Of a stretch of DNA of 12,996 nucleotides, positions 5,945 through 12,996 are shown in pieces (position 1 is the stretch's first letter; each line of letters opens with the position of its first letter). A program made the translations under genes and the position numbers. The stretch is from assembly GCA_964648005.1 (NCBI GenBank), contig CAZYKR010000112.1, positions 1 to 12,996 of the forward strand. The letters run 5' to 3'. Below the pieces are notes generated by a model. That model had not been told where the DNA came from. It was given only the letters and a program-made list of their open reading frames with translations, and did no database searches. Origin of the DNA: JAGQTE01 sp964648005. GTDB lineage: Bacteria; Actinomycetota; Acidimicrobiia; Acidimicrobiales; Acidimicrobilacustridaceae.

Positions 5945-6376
5945 TCACCCGGCGCCCGGGGACGGGGGCCTCGGGACCACGTCGCCGATGAGCTGTTGGC
6001 GATGGACTCGGGCGACGTGGTCCGCGAGTCCGGCGGCGCGGTCGGCGCACGGACCCACCCAGCCCAGCTCGAGCGTCTCGTGGAACAACGCCAGCCACCG
6101 CTCGAAGTGGGCGTCGGTGAAGGCGCGTCGTCGGTGCACCTCGGCGTGGGCCCGGAACGGGTTGCCGACATAGCCGGGCACACCGAGGAGGGCCCGACAC
6201 CAGAAGGCCGTGAGCTTGGGCAGATGTTCGGACCAGTCGACCTGGGCGACGTCGTTGAACATCGGGCCCAACAGCTCGTCCTGAGCGACGTCGGCATAGA
6301 AGCGCCGGACCATCTCGGCGATCTCGGCGGGCGTGTCGAGATCATGTTGGGGCTCGGACCGGACCGTCTCGCGCAT
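5945..6376 (-). CDS. Group III truncated hemoglobin, copy 2
   Basis: A 143-residue globin paralogous to the one at 3516-3932. FYADVAQDELLGPMF gives B10 Tyr27 and CD1 Phe40. DWSEHLPKLTAFWCRALLG gives probable E7 His51 and Trp59. AEVHRRRAFTDAHFERWLALF gives the proximal His81, again 13 residues before Trp. All these positions are offset by exactly five from copy 1, so the haem pocket is conserved, while the N-terminus and the proline-rich C-terminus (RPPSPGAG) differ. AAGGAG before ATG 6376 fixes the start. The best copy of the palindromic operator lies 20 bp upstream. It converges with the MarR gene (18 bp between stops) and has the same orientation as the VOC gene upstream. The role in NO, O2 or peroxide handling follows from family only. 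Confidence 0.88.
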   Translation of the reverse strand: MRETVRSEPQHDLDTPAEIAEMVRRFYADVAQDELLGPMFNDVAQVDWSEHLPKLTAFWCRALLGVPGYVGNPFRAHAEVHRRRAFTDAHFERWLALFHETLELGWVGPCADRAAGLADHVARVHRQQLIGDVVPRPPSPGAG

Positions 6377-6396
6377 GCCAACTCCTTCTCTCGACT

Positions 6397-6418
6397 TGTT
6401 CTAGCAACTGCTAGAACA
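6397..6418. promoter_or_regulatory. Palindromic operator in front of truncated hemoglobin copy 2 (site 3)
   Basis: TGTTCTAGC-AACT-GCTAGAACA has perfect 9-bp arms around a 4-base centre, the strongest of the three related sites. It ends 20 bp upstream of ATG 6376. It contains the shared core TCTAG-N6-CTAGA. It is the only structured element in the 80 bp between the VOC gene stop and the globin start, implying its own promoter. Confidence 0.8.
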
Positions 6419-6456
6419 CAATGCGAGCCGGAGCCAGGCGTCCTCGTCTGCGCCGC

Positions 6457-6900
6457 TCACGCCGGGGCGACGGCTTGGCCGTAGCCCGCTCGACCGCTGT
6501 GGTCCAGCCCGTGACCGGCCATCGTGTACAGGTGGTGCTCCAGCCCATCGGGATCATGAAAGACCAGGAGCCAGCCGATGGAGGCTTCGATGACCGGTGA
6601 ATGGTCGATGTCGTGCCGGTCCAGGTGCGCAGCCCACACCTCGAGTGCCGCCCGGTCGGCGACCCCGAGCCCGACCGGATCGAACCCGGCGATCCCCCGG
6701 GCAGCGTCGGCGTTCTGCCGCAGAGCGATCAACACGCCGCCGGCGGGCTCGAACACGACGCCCATCACCGGCCCGTCGTCGTCGTCTCGGAACTCCATCT
6801 GCACGGCGAGGCCGAAGACCTGTGCGTACCACCGCCGACTGCGCTCCAGGTCGGTGACCGGGAACTTCACGTGGTGGATGCCTGCCAACTCCGGTGCCAT
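6457..6900 (-). CDS. VOC (glyoxalase/bleomycin-resistance fold) family protein
   Basis: A 147-residue protein built from one complete pair of VOC beta-alpha-beta-beta-beta modules. The opening GIHHVKFPVTDLERSRRWYAQVFGL (7-31) and the closing WLLVFHDPDGLEHHLY (110-125) are the hallmark segments, with His10 and Glu121 the expected metal ligands. VOC enzymes include glyoxalases, dioxygenases and drug-binding proteins; nothing here selects one. GTG 6903 also opens the frame, but AAGGAGG is placed correctly for ATG 6900. It is divergent from the TetR gene across a 54-bp interval with two 20-bp direct repeats, so it is the likely TetR target. It lies upstream of truncated hemoglobin copy 2 on the same strand, but the operator between them suggests separate control. 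Confidence 0.87.
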   Translation of the reverse strand: MAPELAGIHHVKFPVTDLERSRRWYAQVFGLAVQMEFRDDDDGPVMGVVFEPAGGVLIALRQNADAARGIAGFDPVGLGVADRAALEVWAAHLDRHDIDHSPVIEASIGWLLVFHDPDGLEHHLYTMAGHGLDHSGRAGYGQAVAPA

Positions 6901-6909
6901 CACCCCTCC

Positions 6910-6949
6910 TTCAGTAGTGTTGCGCTGTATTCGTTAGTGTGTCACTGTA
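6910..6949. promoter_or_regulatory. Two tandem 20-bp direct repeats between VOC and TetR genes
   Basis: The two 20-bp copies at 6910-6929 and 6930-6949 share TTC-N2-TAGTGT at the left and CTGTA at the right, with 15 of 20 positions identical. The second copy also contains AGTG-TGT-CACT, a short inverted repeat. They fill most of the 54 bp between the divergent starts, the classical place for a TetR autorepressor site. Paired copies would suit cooperative binding of two dimers. Confidence 0.65.
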
Positions 6950-6954
6950 GCGGT

Positions 6955-7605
6955 ATGGCGGAGCAGCGCAAGCGGTCCTACCACTCCCCCGTGCGGGCGG
7001 AAGCCGCACGCCAGACCCGCACGTTGCTGCGGGACACGGCTCGGCGCCTCTTCATCGACCAGGGCTACGTGCCGACGACGATGAAGCAGATCGCCCTCGA
7101 AGCGGGCGTCGCCGAGCGCACGCTCTACCTCGCCTTCCCGTCCAAGGCTGCCCTGCTCCAGGAGCTCATCGGCGTCGCCGTCGCCGGCGGCGAGGACGGC
7201 CCCCGAGCCGACGCCACCGACTACGGAGCCACCGCCGGGGACCTCGGAGCCCTCGGCGCCATCGATCGCTTCTGCCACGACACCACCGCCCTCTACGAGC
7301 GAGCAGGCGAGCTCCTCCAGCTCGGCGAACACGCGGCCGAGTCCGATCCCGAGCTGCGCCCGTTGGCCGATGCCGGAGCGGCGGCGACGCTGGCGGTGAT
7401 CGGCACGCTGGTAGCCGGGATCGCCGAGACCGGCGCCCTCAGGGCCGACCTGACGCAGAAGCAGGCCGTCGACTCGGCATGGGCCTCGAGCCACTTCAGC
7501 TCCCACCAGCTCCTGCGCAAACGGCGCCGCTGGAGCCGTGCCCGCTACCAGCGTTGGCTCCTCGACACGTTGACCCATGCCCTCATCGACGAGTCGCACC
7601 GATGA
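6955..7605 (+). CDS. TetR-family transcriptional regulator
   Basis: A 216-residue DNA-binding protein. After a basic arm (RKRSYHSPVRAEAARQTR), the segment TARRLFIDQGYVPTTMKQIALEAGVAERTLYLAFPSKAALLQELI (about 28-72) is a textbook TetR helix-turn-helix, with the recognition helix in AERTLYLAF. The C-terminal half is the ligand and dimer domain, which is too variable to assign. The start ATG 6955 has no clear ribosome site, and the first in-frame residues MAEQRKR fit a normal N-terminus, so the transcript may be leaderless. It is divergent from the VOC gene over repeated candidate operators, so it probably controls itself and that gene. It converges with the giant pentapeptide gene, 35 bp between stops. 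Confidence 0.9.
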   Translation: MAEQRKRSYHSPVRAEAARQTRTLLRDTARRLFIDQGYVPTTMKQIALEAGVAERTLYLAFPSKAALLQELIGVAVAGGEDGPRADATDYGATAGDLGALGAIDRFCHDTTALYERAGELLQLGEHAAESDPELRPLADAGAAATLAVIGTLVAGIAETGALRADLTQKQAVDSAWASSHFSSHQLLRKRRRWSRARYQRWLLDTLTHALIDESHR

Positions 7606-7613
7606 CGACGCGC

Positions 7614-7639
7614 CCGGCGCTCTCCGAGCGGCGCGCCGG
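7614..7639. terminator. Possible hairpin between convergent TetR and pentapeptide genes
   Basis: CCGGCGC (7614-7620) and GCGCCGG (7633-7639) can pair across a 12-base loop in the 35 bp separating the two convergent stop codons. There is no T-tract. The position suits a bidirectional terminator, but such stems arise often at this GC content. Confidence 0.35.
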
Positions 7640-7640
7640 C

Positions 7641-10600
7641 TCAGGGCGAGACGCCGTGCCCCACGCAGCTCGGCACGGTCGTGCCGTTCGTGACCGTGCC
7701 GTCCGGACAGGTCGTGGTCCCGTAGGTGGCCGTCGACCCACCAGCGGGGCTCCCGAGCACGCCGAGCAGGTTCGTCAGGGTCAGGATGGCCGTCGAGAGG
7801 TCGGCGCCCGTCATGGTGGCGTTCGGGAACGCTGCCTCGGTCAGGTCGGCGCCCCCGAAGGTCGCGCCGGTCATGGTGAACGGCGCCCAGGTCGTACCGA
7901 ACGTGGCGCCGGTCAGGTCGGCGCCGGTGAAGATGGCGTTGGCGAACGAGTCCGTCCCGCCCGTGTTCTTGGCGGCGACGACATCGACGAGGGTCGCGCT
8001 CGTGAAGTCCACCCCGTCGGCATGGGCGTAGAGCTTGGCGCCGGTCAGGTCGGCGCCGGCGAACACCGCGCCCGCCATCGTGTCGGACGGCGGCGAATAG
8101 CCGGTCGAACCGAACACCGCGCCGACGGCGCTGGCGCCGACGAGTGTGGCGCCGACCATCCGGACGGGTGACAGGTCGGCGCCGTCGAGGTCGGCAAGGT
8201 TGAGGTTCGTGCCGTTCAGATCCGCGTTGGCGAGGTTGGCATCGGTGAGGTTGGCGCCGGTCAGGTCGGCGCCGTCGAGCCGGATGCTGCTGAGGTCGAG
8301 GCCGGCGAGGTTCGCAGCCGAGAGATCGAGGCCCATGAGCCGCGTGTACCTGAGGTCGTACCCACCGCCAGCGAAGTCGACGCCGGACAGATCGACGCCG
8401 GTGCCGGTCAGATCGATGCTGGACCAGGTATGGGCGGCTGCGAGGAGCTGCGGCGCCGTGAGCCCGACGGCGCCATCGAACTGGACACCCGACAGGCTGA
8501 CGCCGGTCAGGTTCGCGCCGGCGAAGTCGAGGCCCTTGAACGACGCGGACCGGACGTCGACGCCAGCTCCGGCCAGGTCGACGCCCGCGAAGCTCACCGA
8601 GGAGTACGACAGCGTCAGGTTGTACCAGTCGGGGTTCGCGGCGAGCAGCTGGGCCGCCGTGAGACCGGTGGCGTCCGTGAAGTTGGTGCCTCGAAGCACC
8701 ACGCCGGTGAAGTCGGCACCGGTGAAGTCGAGACCGCCGAAGTCGGTGAAGGTCAGGGTGTACCCGCCACCGGCGAACGTGGCGCCGGCGAAGCTCACGT
8801 CGGAGCCCTCGAACGAGGTGTTGTGCCAATCGTGCTGGGTCGACACGAGCTGCGCCAGGGCCAGCCCGGTCGTATTGGCCATGTACGCCGCGCGGATGTT
8901 CGCGCCGGACAGATCGGCACCCGTCAGCGTCGCCCCGCTCATATTGGACGACTGAAGGTTCGATCCGACGAACGACGCACCGGACAGGTCCGCGCCCGAG
9001 AACCTGGGATTCGTCCCTGTCGTCGCATCGACCGTCGCGTCGACGAGCGTTGCACCAGCGAAGTCGGCGCCGCCGATGGCCGCACCCGTGAGCGTGGCGG
9101 TCGTGAGGTCCGCGGTGGGCAAGTGCGCGTTCGTGAGGGTGGCGCCCACCAACGACGCTCCGGTGAGATCGGCGCCGGTGAGGTCCGCGTTCGTCAGGTT
9201 GGCGCCGTCGAGATCGGCCCCGACGAGCAGCGTCCCGATGAGCTTGGCGCCCGTCAGGTTCACGTTCGAGAGGTCGAGCCCGGACAGGTCGAGACCCGAC
9301 AGGTCGTAGCCGGCGAGGTTCGTCCCACCCGCGGCGAGGACCTGAGCGACGGTGAGTCCGACGACGCCGGTCAGGTTGGCGCCGGTCAGATTGGCGCCCG
9401 CGAGATTGGCGCCGGTCAGGTTGGCGCCGGTCAGGTTGGCGCCCGTCAGGTTCGCCCCCGGCAGATCCGCCGCGGACAGGTCGACCCCGCTGAGGTTGGC
9501 GTTGGACAGGTCGCGGGTGCTGAGGGTCGCTCCGACCATGCTGCCGCCGCTGAGGTCGACCTTGGTGAGCGTGGCTCCGGCGGCGGTGAAGTCGTGGCCG
9601 TCGAGCACCAGGCCGAGGCCACCGAGCTTCGTCTCGATCCAGTTCGCGTTCGTGGTGAGCACCATCGCCGGCGTGACCCCGACAGCGCCGGTGAGGTTGG
9701 CCTTCCCGATCGTTGCCCCAGCCAGCGTGGCACCCGTGAGGGTGGTGCCGGTGAGGGTGGCGTTCCACAGGTTGGCGTTCGTGAGGTTCGCCCCAGCGAG
9801 GTTCGCTGCGTCGACCTTGGCCAGGGAGAGGTTCACGCCTGTCAGGTTCGCCCCGGCGAGCGAGAGTCCGGTCAGGTCCGCCGACCCGAGGTTGAACCCG
9901 CCCGCAGCGAAGTCGATGCCGGAGAGGTCGAGGCCGGTGCCGGCAAGCTGAATCCCTGACCATTGGTGATTCGTCGTGAGCATCTGAGCAAGCGTCAGCC
10001 CGACCGCGCCAGAGAGCCGCGCGCTGGACATGGTCGCGTTCGTCATGTCCGCGCCCGTCAGGTCGGCACCGGTGAGCGTCGCCGAGAGTCTGGCCCCGAC
10101 CAGCGTGGCACCAGCGAAATTGGCACCGCCGGCGACGGCGCCACCGAGGTCCGCACCGGTGAGGTCCACGCCGCTCAGGTCGGCGCCGTTCAGCTTCGCG
10201 CTGTCCAGTTGCGTACCAACCAGGGTGTGCCCGGTGAGGTCGGCGCCATCGAGGAGCGCGAGGGTCACATCGGTGCCCGTCCAGTCCGGTGCCGCGACCG
10301 CCAGTTGCCCGTTCACGGTGTTCTTGAGCAGCCCGAGGTTCGCTCCGGTGATCGTCGTTCCTGCGAAGCTCGCGCCGGCGACATCGCGCTGGTAGAGGTT
10401 GGCACCGGTCAGGTCGAGGCCGCCGAAGTCGACACCGACCAGCGTCTTGGTGCGGAGGTCCTTGCCGGCGAGGGCGACGCCGCTCCCGCTGAGGTCGACG
10501 CCGGTCCAGTTGCTCACCTTCATGAGCTCCGTGGCGCTGAGCCCGGTAGACGAGGCGAACGAGGAGCCGGTGATCGCCGTGGCGTTCGAGAAGGTCACGC

Positions 10601-12996
10601 CGGTGAGCGTCGATCCCGACAGGTTCGCCCCCGTCAACGGGGAATCGATGAGGCTGGCGTTCGTGAGGTTGGCGCCGGCCAGGTTCGTTCCGATCAGCCG
10701 CACCCACTGGACGCCGGTCAGGTTGCTGCCCGACGCGTTGACGCCGCCGAGGTCGGCCTGTGTGAGCGTGTACCCCGAACCGGCGAAGTTCACGTTCGAC
10801 AGGTCGACCCCGGTTCCGTCGAGGTCGAACGAGGTCCAGTTCTTGCCCATCGACAGCACCTGCGCCCGGGTGAGGCCCACGACGTTCGTGAAGTCCGCCG
10901 AGTCCATGTTGGAGCCGTTGAACGTCGCCCCGGTGACGGTGGCGCCGGTGAGGTCGGTGCGCACGAAGTGGACCCACCACATGGCGGCGTTGGTCAGGTT
11001 CGCACCCTGGAGCTTGGCATCGGTGATGTTCTGCGCCGCGAAGCTGGCGCCGGTGAGGTTCAGGCCCGACAGATCGACGTTCTTGAGCGTGTAGCCCGTG
11101 AAGCTGGTGCCCGACAGGTCGACGCCGGAGGACTTGAGGCTGGTGCCGGTCCAGTTGTGCGAGGTGGCGACGAGCTGCGGCTTGGTGAGGCCGACGACCC
11201 CGGGGAAGCGTGCGCCCGGAATCAGCGTGCCGACCATCGTCGCTCCGGTGAACGTGGCGTTGTCCAAGATGGCGTTCGTCAGGTTCGCGCCGTTGAGGTT
11301 CGTGCCGGTGAAGTTGGCACCGGTCAGGTTCGAGCCGCTGAAGTTCTGGCCGCTCAGGTCCTGCCCCGCCAGGTTGAATCCCGACAGGTTGATGCCCGAC
11401 AAGCTGCCAAGGGCGGCGAGCAGCTGGGACACCGTGAGGCCGACGGCGCCGCTGAAGTTGATGCCGGTGATCGTCGTGCTCGTGAAGTTCGCGCCCGTCA
11501 CGATGGCGCCGGTCAGATCGGCGCCCGTCAGGTTGGCGTCGGTCAGGTTGGCGTTGGCGAGGTTGGCGCCGATCAGCGTCGAGAACGACGCGTCGACGAG
11601 GGTGAGGTCGGCGCCCGTGAGGTTCAGCCCCGACAGGTTCGCCACGGCGAGCGTGTGGCTGGTGAGGTCGGTACCGGACAGGTCGAGGCCCGTGTCGTCG
11701 AGGTCGATGCCGGTCCAGTCGGGATCGGCGGCGAGCAACTGGGGCGCCGTCAGGCCGACGGCCCCGGTGAGATCGGCGTCGGTGAGGACGGTGCCCGTGA
11801 GGTCCGCGCCGCTGAGGTCGGTTCCGGTGAGCACCGCGCCGGTCAGGTTCACATCGGACAGGTCAGCGCCCGACAGGTCGATGCCCGACAGACGGGCACC
11901 GGCAAGGGCTCGTCCGGACAGATCCGCGCCGGACAGGTCGACACCCGTGCCGCTGAGGTCGATGGCATCCCACTGCGGGTCCGTGGCCAGCAGCTGCGCT
12001 CTCGTCAACCCCACGGCGTTCGGGAGCTTCGCCGACCGGAGCACGGCACCGGCAAGCGTGGTGCCTGTGAGGTCCGCCCCGCCCAGCCAGCTCTGCGCCA
12101 GGCTGGCACCGGTGAGGTCGGACCCAGCGAAGGTCGTCCCCACCGGGAAGCCGCAGTAGTTGCAGGACATGCCATGCAGGTCGCGGCCGTTCCAGTCGGG
12201 CCCGACCTTCGCTGCTGGGGGCACGGCGAAGTCCGAGAAGTCGGCTTCGACGCCAGGGACCTGGCACAGCGCCTCGACCGTCAGCGGACTCAGGCCGACC
12301 CACGGCACGGGCGGGCCGCCGATGCCCTGCGAGAAGATGGGCGTGCTCGGCACCCAGCCCAGGTACATGTCGTAGCGCGCCTCGGTGGCGCCGGCGATCA
12401 TGCCGCTCCAGTCCGGCCAGGTGAGGCAGAGGTCGAGGCTGCTCAGGTAGGCGCCGACGAACGAGGTGTTCTCGACGAGCGCACCCTGGAGCAACGTGTG
12501 CTCGAAGACCTCCGGCTGGCCCCACGGCCACAGGCCACCGCCGCTGTGGTGCAGCAGTACCTGGCCTGACAGGTCGGCACCGCGCAGGTCAGCGCCGTTC
12601 AACGAGGCCGGCAGCAGGTCCGCGCCGGCGAAGGTCGCTCCCTGGAGGTCGGCGAGGGTGAGGTCGACGTCCTCGGCGTCGGCGCCGTCGAGCGTGGCAC
12701 CGGCGAGGTCACAACCCGCCAGGCGCTTGCCGGCGAGGTCGGCGTCGGTCAGGTCGGCGCCCGGGAAGTAGACGGTCGGGTCGCAGTCCCACCCGGTGAG
12801 GTGCTGGGTACCCGTGTCAACGCTCGCTGCAACGGCGACTGGCGTCGCCGATGTGTTGACGAAGGCGCCGTACAGCCCCTCGACCAGCACGTCGTGGCCG
12901 CCGACGAACACCGGCCGGTAGCCGTCCTCGGGGGTGTCCGAGAACAGCGCAGGATGCAGGTAGCCAACCTTCACATCGCCCGGCGCCAAGGCGCCG
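7641..12996 (-). CDS. Giant pentapeptide-repeat protein, 5' end outside window
   Basis: The frame is open to the right edge (only a TTG at 12989 precedes the visible start), so the gene is partial: 1,784 codons are seen and no signal peptide can be judged. The first 75 residues are non-repetitive (YLHPALFSDTPEDGYRPVF, GWDCDP). From YFPGADLTDADL onward nearly everything is A(D/N)LxG pentapeptides, which fold as a right-handed quadrilateral beta-helix. A module VGLTxxQLL...W...GTGVDLSG recurs 12 times clearly and once in degenerate form. A further linker with paired cysteines (SCNYCGFP) lies near the N-terminal side. The C-terminus leaves the repeat as TATYGTTTCPDGT...SCVGHGVSP; from memory, TTCPDGT-type two-cysteine tails end many actinobacterial pentapeptide proteins. 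No enzyme motif is visible. It is probably an extracytoplasmic structural or adhesive protein, which is inference. Confidence 0.9.
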   Translation of the reverse strand, partial: GALAPGDVKVGYLHPALFSDTPEDGYRPVFVGGHDVLVEGLYGAFVNTSATPVAVAASVDTGTQHLTGWDCDPTVYFPGADLTDADLAGKRLAGCDLAGATLDGADAEDVDLTLADLQGATFAGADLLPASLNGADLRGADLSGQVLLHHSGGGLWPWGQPEVFEHTLLQGALVENTSFVGAYLSSLDLCLTWPDWSGMIAGATEARYDMYLGWVPSTPIFSQGIGGPPVPWVGLSPLTVEALCQVPGVEADFSDFAVPPAAKVGPDWNGRDLHGMSCNYCGFPVGTTFAGSDLTGASLAQSWLGGADLTGTTLAGAVLRSAKLPNAVGLTRAQLLATDPQWDAIDLSGTGVDLSGADLSGRALAGARLSGIDLSGADLSDVNLTGAVLTGTDLSGADLTGTVLTDADLTGAVGLTAPQLLAADPDWTGIDLDDTGLDLSGTDLTSHTLAVANLSGLNLTGADLTLVDASFSTLIGANLANANLTDANLTGADLTGAIVTGANFTSTTITGINFSGAVGLTVSQLLAALGSLSGINLSGFNLAGQDLSGQNFSGSNLTGANFTGTNLNGANLTNAILDNATFTGATMVGTLIPGARFPGVVGLTKPQLVATSHNWTGTSLKSSGVDLSGTSFTGYTLKNVDLSGLNLTGASFAAQNITDAKLQGANLTNAAMWWVHFVRTDLTGATVTGATFNGSNMDSADFTNVVGLTRAQVLSMGKNWTSFDLDGTGVDLSNVNFAGSGYTLTQADLGGVNASGSNLTGVQWVRLIGTNLAGANLTNASLIDSPLTGANLSGSTLTGVTFSNATAITGSSFASSTGLSATELMKVSNWTGVDLSGSGVALAGKDLRTKTLVGVDFGGLDLTGANLYQRDVAGASFAGTTITGANLGLLKNTVNGQLAVAAPDWTGTDVTLALLDGADLTGHTLVGTQLDSAKLNGADLSGVDLTGADLGGAVAGGANFAGATLVGARLSATLTGADLTGADMTNATMSSARLSGAVGLTLAQMLTTNHQWSGIQLAGTGLDLSGIDFAAGGFNLGSADLTGLSLAGANLTGVNLSLAKVDAANLAGANLTNANLWNATLTGTTLTGATLAGATIGKANLTGAVGVTPAMVLTTNANWIETKLGGLGLVLDGHDFTAAGATLTKVDLSGGSMVGATLSTRDLSNANLSGVDLSAADLPGANLTGANLTGANLTGANLAGANLTGANLTGVVGLTVAQVLAAGGTNLAGYDLSGLDLSGLDLSNVNLTGAKLIGTLLVGADLDGANLTNADLTGADLTGASLVGATLTNAHLPTADLTTATLTGAAIGGADFAGATLVDATVDATTGTNPRFSGADLSGASFVGSNLQSSNMSGATLTGADLSGANIRAAYMANTTGLALAQLVSTQHDWHNTSFEGSDVSFAGATFAGGGYTLTFTDFGGLDFTGADFTGVVLRGTNFTDATGLTAAQLLAANPDWYNLTLSYSSVSFAGVDLAGAGVDVRSASFKGLDFAGANLTGVSLSGVQFDGAVGLTAPQLLAAAHTWSSIDLTGTGVDLSGVDFAGGGYDLRYTRLMGLDLSAANLAGLDLSSIRLDGADLTGANLTDANLANADLNGTNLNLADLDGADLSPVRMVGATLVGASAVGAVFGSTGYSPPSDTMAGAVFAGADLTGAKLYAHADGVDFTSATLVDVVAAKNTGGTDSFANAIFTGADLTGATFGTTWAPFTMTGATFGGADLTEAAFPNATMTGADLSTAILTLTNLLGVLGSPAGGSTATYGTTTCPDGTVTNGTTVPSCVGHGVSP
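8400..12014 (-). repeat. Higher-order module repeated through the pentapeptide protein
   Basis: Copies of VGLT(x2)QLL(x4-6)W(x2)IDLSGTGVDLSG begin, on the minus strand, at 12014, 11759, 11444, 11195, 10880, 10547, 10004, 9683, 9362, 8870, 8669 and 8468. A degenerate copy (NTVNGQL...PDW) lies near 10320. Spacings are 85, 105, 83, 105, 111, 181, 107, 107, 164, 67 and 67 codons; the 181 includes the degenerate copy. The spacing is multiples of codons throughout, so one frame holds all copies. Confidence 0.85.
9369..9458 (-). repeat. Six near-identical 15-bp units encoding ANLTG
   Basis: Inside the pentapeptide gene the plus-strand unit GGTCAGGTTGGCGCC occurs three times exactly (9369, 9414, 9429) and three times with a few changes (9384, 9399, 9444). 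They encode consecutive ANLTG or ANLAG units. Identity at the DNA level, beyond what the protein needs, points to recent slippage or unequal exchange here compared with the diverged rest of the gene. Confidence 0.85.

Noticed and set aside
6934..10980. Very long minus-strand open frame (over 1,300 codons) overlapping the VOC/TetR region and the pentapeptide gene
   Set aside because: Its translation is Arg/Pro/His-rich with no domain, runs antisense to TetR, and is in another frame of the pentapeptide gene, whose AxLxG code is unmistakable. GC-rich 15-bp repeats lack stops in several frames.
9963..12569. 868-codon plus-strand open frame, and others of up to 509 codons antisense to the pentapeptide gene
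   Set aside because: They are antisense images of the 15-bp repeats (repeated GxVGAGxV patterns) without ribosome sites or known domains.
8100..12600. CRISPR-like or satellite DNA
   Set aside because: The periodicity is 15 bp, codon-locked and degenerate, with no direct repeat plus unique spacer structure. It encodes a protein.

Overview
The window is high-GC bacterial DNA with GTG/TTG starts, leaderless-looking genes and actinobacterial-type families, so an Actinomycetota genome, possibly an Acidimicrobiia-like lineage, is the best guess. The phylum rests on style and gene content, not on a marker gene. A 100-base run of N (677-776) marks a scaffold join, so this is a draft assembly.

Layout. 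(1) 1-2120, minus strand: a partial dihydrofolate-reductase-like (RibD C-terminal) protein, preceded by a secreted lipase-type alpha/beta hydrolase. The hydrolase ends in a PPGST repeat tail in which the assembly broke. (2) 2256-2960, plus strand: a hemerythrin HHE-domain protein, followed by two hairpins. (3) 3013-3932, minus strand: group III truncated hemoglobin, then a [3Fe-4S]-type ferredoxin, then a two-helix membrane protein. (4) 4006-5926, plus strand, divergent from (3): a 62-residue CxxH-x7-CxxH protein, a ClC-family chloride transporter/channel and a MarR regulator whose start overlaps the ClC stop. (5) 5945-6900, minus strand: a second group III truncated hemoglobin, preceded by a VOC/glyoxalase-like protein. 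(6) 6955-7605, plus strand: a TetR regulator, separated from the VOC gene by two 20-bp direct repeats. (7) 7641-12996, minus strand: a giant pentapeptide-repeat protein of more than 1,780 residues, open at the window edge.

The central part (2256-6420) reads as one O2/NO-handling or redox-stress island. A palindrome, TCTAG-N6-CTAGA, occurs three times: between the divergent truncated hemoglobin and CxxH genes, in front of the ferredoxin, and in front of the second truncated hemoglobin. The tetranucleotide CTAG is very rare here; by my reading six of its seven occurrences lie in these three sites. The simplest model is that the cysteine-free MarR protein encoded at 5495-5926 represses itself, ClC, both globins and the ferredoxin through these sites. 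The TetR/VOC pair looks like a separate small switch.

The right-hand 5.3 kb is one gene of near-continuous A(D/N)LxG pentapeptides. It is broken by 12 clear and one degenerate copies of a VGLT-xx-QLL...W...GTGVDLSG module, and it ends in a two-cysteine tail. Several very long open frames overlap it, or the hydrolase and hemerythrin genes, in other frames. I treat these as shadows of GC-rich repetitive coding sequence.
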